8,221 nt of DNA from Ruminococcus flavefaciens (GTDB taxonomy: Bacteria > Bacillota > Clostridia > Oscillospirales > Ruminococcaceae): NCBI GenBank assembly GCA_002373775.1, contig DFJW01000082.1, positions 1 to 8,221 on the forward strand, read 5' to 3'. Shown here piece after piece: positions 6,732-8,221 of this stretch; the first letter of the stretch is position 1, and the number at the start of each line of letters is the position of its first letter. Made by a program: the position numbers and the translations under genes. The notes under the pieces were generated by a model. That model made no database searches, was not told where the DNA came from, and was given only the letters and a program-made list of their open reading frames with translations.

Positions 6732-7568
6732 TTGATAGATAAGGATTACTATGCAGCCGCTAACAGGATACAGATTATTGATGAACGTCTCGCATATGAG
6801 ATGATGAAACGCAACTATCCGAATTATAAGAATTCCAGAAGTGAATTTGATTTTTGGAAAGGGTACTCAGAAGTCGCCACGAAGGATAATATTGATTATT
6901 ATGTACCATTTAGTTTTCTAATGAAATACTCTGAAAACGAAGGAAAGTTGAAGTACAATTATGCTCTTATCAGACTTGTTGATTATCTGACAGATATTGA
7001 GCAGCCTGTTTATCTTGGACTGGATTTTTCTTATTTCACTCAGTTTGAAGCAGATTTAATAAAAACTGCGGAGTTCCTTACACTCGATTCAGATATGATC
7101 CAGAGTATTATGGAAATTTTCAAACAGGGTTATATCATGAGAATTAAATATAGAAAAGATTTCCGTAATAATAAGATTGTACTGATTTCTCGTGAAAATG
7201 AGCAGCTAAAAGCCAAGGTGCTGAATGAAATCGTCAGTATTTCTGACTTTAGGTGCGAACTTTCTGTTAATGAATTTCTGATACCTCATGAACTTTCACG
7301 ACAGGTTATAGATTGTCTTAACAGTAGCTTCAGGAATTTTGTTCTTGATACGACAATTGGAGAAGATGACAGATGCTATATGGATAATGCCTTTTCGATA
7401 TATGTTCCGGAAGAAAATCTTTCGCTGCCTGAGACAGAATGGGGATATAGTCCTTACGAGTACTTTTACTCAGGAGAAAAATCAGCATTTGCTCCGTTCA
7501 ATAAGCTGATGTCATTTATATATTACCATATGACTGATTCTGAAAGAGATTTATTCCCGTTTAAATAG
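6732..7568 (+). CDS. Protein of unknown function, TTG start, AT-rich
   Basis: I do not recognise this 278-residue protein. It looks soluble: no signal peptide, no membrane segment, many tyrosine and phenylalanine residues, and an acidic balance overall. The N-terminus (MIDKDYYAAANRIQIIDERL) looks helical. A probable helical region spans about residues 100-165 with a basic patch (MRIKYRKDFRNNK, about 136-148), and the C-terminal part is rich in aromatic and acidic residues (PETEWGYSPYEYFYSGEKS). The TTG at 6732 is preceded by GGAGG (6720-6724) seven bases upstream and a good promoter, so the gene is very likely expressed. Base composition differs from its neighbours: two 60-base lines inside it (6901 and 7021) count 28% and 32% G+C, against 53% for one line in degV (2281). 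Its place between a tRNA gene and an integrase remnant suggests acquired DNA. No function is offered. Confidence 0.75.
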   Translation: MIDKDYYAAANRIQIIDERLAYEMMKRNYPNYKNSRSEFDFWKGYSEVATKDNIDYYVPFSFLMKYSENEGKLKYNYALIRLVDYLTDIEQPVYLGLDFSYFTQFEADLIKTAEFLTLDSDMIQSIMEIFKQGYIMRIKYRKDFRNNKIVLISRENEQLKAKVLNEIVSISDFRCELSVNEFLIPHELSRQVIDCLNSSFRNFVLDTTIGEDDRCYMDNAFSIYVPEENLSLPETEWGYSPYEYFYSGEKSAFAPFNKLMSFIYYHMTDSERDLFPFK

Positions 7569-7617
7569 TACGATATCCTATGTCATCTCTTTTGTCATGC
7601 ACAGTTGATTCATAATT

Positions 7618-7629
7618 CGGCGCTTGCCG
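7618..7629 (+). other. Small GC-rich hairpin before the terminator
   Basis: CGGC (7618-7621) pairs with GCCG (7626-7629) around a GCTT loop, 3 bases before the larger terminator stem. It may help transcription ending or mark a protein-binding site. It is short enough to be chance. Confidence 0.3.
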
Positions 7630-7632
7630 CGT

Positions 7633-7664
7633 AGTTCCGCCTTTTCGAGAGGCGGGACTTTTTT
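7633..7664 (+). terminator. Terminator downstream of the unknown gene
   Basis: AGTTCCGCCT (7633-7642) pairs with AGGCGGGACT (7650-7659), ten pairs with one G-T, around a 7-base loop, followed by T residues to 7664. It is 64 bases after the TAA of the 278-residue gene. There is no T run on the opposite strand. Confidence 0.9.
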
Positions 7665-7752
7665 GTTATAACGCAGTTGCTTGCATAATGACCGACTTGT
7701 TTTTGCGAGAAAACTGCAAGTGCCTTTCAGTTTATGTTATACGGCTGTTGAT

Positions 7753-7899
7753 TCAGTTGGCTTCGGTCTTTGTGCCTTTCTTTGCGTCCAGTCCGAGGGA
7801 GCGCCACTTTTCGTGACGCTTACCGTCGGCATCGTATAAGTTTATAACGGCATACCATTTGCCGCTCTTCTCAGCTAAATGTCCTGTGGTTATTTTCAT
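7753..7899 (-). pseudogene. Truncated tyrosine integrase, N-terminal arm-binding domain only
   Basis: The 48 residues MKITTGHLAEKSGKWYAVIN onward, with NLYDADGKRHEKWRSLGL near residues 20-37, resemble the N-terminal arm-DNA-binding domain of Tn916-type and related Firmicutes integrases. In complete proteins this is followed by a core-binding domain and a catalytic domain with the R-H-R-Y residues, about 350-400 residues in all. Here a TGA (7753-7755) ends the frame just after the first domain. The DNA beyond it encodes no integrase and soon runs into an oppositely oriented gene, so the catalytic part is deleted, not frameshifted. I chose the ATG at 7899 because AGGAGG (7906-7911) lies six bases upstream. 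An in-frame GTG at 7950 and an ATG at 7905 are poorly placed. It follows an excisionase gene on the same strand, as in intact elements. A short functional DNA-binding protein cannot be excluded. Confidence 0.75.
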
Positions 7900-7934
7900 T
7901 GGCATCCTCCTTTCAATTCCCAAATCGTTCCTTA

Positions 7935-7952
7935 TCGTGACTTTCGTCACGA
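7935..7952 (-). other. Hairpin with GAAA tetraloop between excisionase and integrase genes
   Basis: On the minus strand TCGTGAC and GTCACGA form a 7-bp stem closed by GAAA, a stable GNRA-type loop. It lies in the leader between the excisionase stop and the integrase ribosome binding site. No T run follows, so it is not a terminator. It could affect mRNA stability or integrase translation. Confidence 0.45.
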
Positions 7953-7994
7953 CAACAATACCACACTTCTCCCGAAAAATCCATACCTTTCACC

Positions 7995-8210
7995 TCATTT
8001 CGGCAGAAGCACTAAATAGTTTCTCTCGTTTCGGCAGAAGTCAACAAGAGCCGGCTTCGGAATAATTATCTTCTTGCCCAGCCTTATCGCTCCGAGACTT
8101 CCATTTTTCACGAGCTCGTAAGCCTGATTCTTTCCAATGCGGAGCAGCTTTGCCGCCTCTGGGACAGTCAGCACGTCCGGTTCGTTTCTGAACATTTCTG
8201 TATATCTCAT
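7995..8210 (-). CDS. Excisionase-family small DNA-binding protein (HTH_17 type)
   Basis: The 71-residue protein is a winged-helix/MerR-like excisionase domain: DVLTVPEAAKLLRIGKNQAYELVKNGSLGAIRLGKKIIIPKPALVDF (about 12-58). TVPEAAKLLRIGKNQAYELV forms the helix-turn-helix and AIRLGKKIIIPK the wing. Such proteins bend DNA at element ends and steer the integrase toward excision, and many also act as regulators. The ATG at 8210 has a perfect AGGAGG (8216-8221) five bases upstream, at the very edge of the window, so the gene is complete but its promoter is outside. The integrase fragment follows 95 bases after the stop, the usual xis-int order. The last residues (RNERNYLVLLPK) are encoded by a local repeat and may be a late addition. 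With the integrase truncated, excision would need an integrase supplied from elsewhere. Confidence 0.82.
   Translation of the reverse strand: MRYTEMFRNEPDVLTVPEAAKLLRIGKNQAYELVKNGSLGAIRLGKKIIIPKPALVDFCRNERNYLVLLPK
7998..8040. repeat. 12-bp direct repeat TTTCGGCAGAAG at the 3' end of the excisionase gene
   Basis: TTTCGGCAGAAG occurs exactly at 7998-8009 and 8029-8040, a 31-bp period. The left copy abuts the TGA stop of the excisionase gene. The pattern fits either a 31-bp tandem duplication that lengthened the C-terminus or a pair of protein-binding sites such as integrase arm sites. Confidence 0.6.
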
Positions 8211-8221
8211 TCGTTCCTCCT

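Larger units (their letters stand above)
7604..7755. repeat. Direct repeat GTTGATTCA flanking the gap before the integrase remnant
   Basis: GTTGATTCA occurs at 7604-7612 and at 7747-7755, with start points 143 bp apart. TTCGG follows both copies at slightly different distances (7616-7620 and 7762-7766), suggesting a longer diverged repeat. The right copy contains the TGA stop (7753-7755, minus strand) of the truncated integrase. Between the copies lie the terminator, a palindrome GTTATAAC (7665-7672), an inverted pair GCAGTT/AACTGC (7673-7678 and 7712-7717), and one copy of the direct repeat GTGCCTTTC (7720-7728). The other copy (7772-7780) lies in the integrase fragment. An attachment-site or recombination junction is possible but not shown. 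Confidence 0.35.
7753..8221 (-). mobile_element. Edge or remnant of an integrative element (xis plus truncated int)
   Basis: An excisionase-like gene followed by an integrase N-terminus on the same strand is the recombination module of Tn916-like and related integrative elements. There the integrase gene usually lies at one end, with the attachment site just past its 3' end. That would put the element end between about 7569 and 7753 and its body to the right, beyond the window. The integrase lacks its catalytic domains, so the element is decayed or was rearranged at this end. I found no copy of the tRNA 3' end near this end, so use of tRNA-Ser as the target site is unproven. Confidence 0.6.

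Noticed and set aside
7900..7950. Longer integrase N-terminus from the GTG at 7950
   Set aside because: The extra residues run through the GAAA hairpin and the AGGAGG that serves the ATG at 7899, and related integrases begin near the MKIT-like motif.

Overview
The window reads as a chromosomal segment of a Gram-positive anaerobe of the Clostridia (Bacillota), most likely a Ruminococcus-like member of the Oscillospiraceae. This is an inference from the style of the proteins (dehydrogenase-type DAP synthesis, DegV, Tex), from strong AGGAGG-type ribosome binding sites, and from promoters with TATAAT and an extended TGn -10. No marker in the window fixes the species.

Left part (1-2700): the 3' end of a meso-diaminopimelate dehydrogenase gene (ddh, plus strand) closes with a clear terminator. 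A 230-base convergent gap follows, holding a small block of repeats. Then comes a minus-strand regulator with an N-terminal XRE helix-turn-helix and four predicted membrane helices, read from a good extended -10 promoter. A plus-strand DegV-family lipid-binding protein gene comes next. It ends at a hairpin that can terminate transcription from both directions.

Middle part (2694-6435): three minus-strand genes form a probable operon driven by one promoter (6407-6435). They encode an alpha/beta hydrolase, the Tex RNA-binding transcription accessory protein, and a small GIY-YIG nuclease-fold protein whose GTG start overlaps the tex stop codon. The hydrolase has glycine where the family has its catalytic serine.

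Right part (6509-8221): a complete tRNA-Ser(CGA) gene has its own promoter and terminator. It is followed by an AT-rich plus-strand gene for a 278-residue protein that I do not recognise, starting at TTG. Beyond its terminator lie a minus-strand excisionase-like gene and only the first 48 codons of a Tn916-type integrase (arm-binding domain). This is the edge or remnant of an integrative element whose body would extend off the right side. The catalytic part of the integrase is missing, and the reading frame stops inside a 9-bp sequence that also occurs 143 bp to the left. The segment from 6500 to the end is therefore the accessory, variable part of the window, and the rest looks like ordinary core chromosome.
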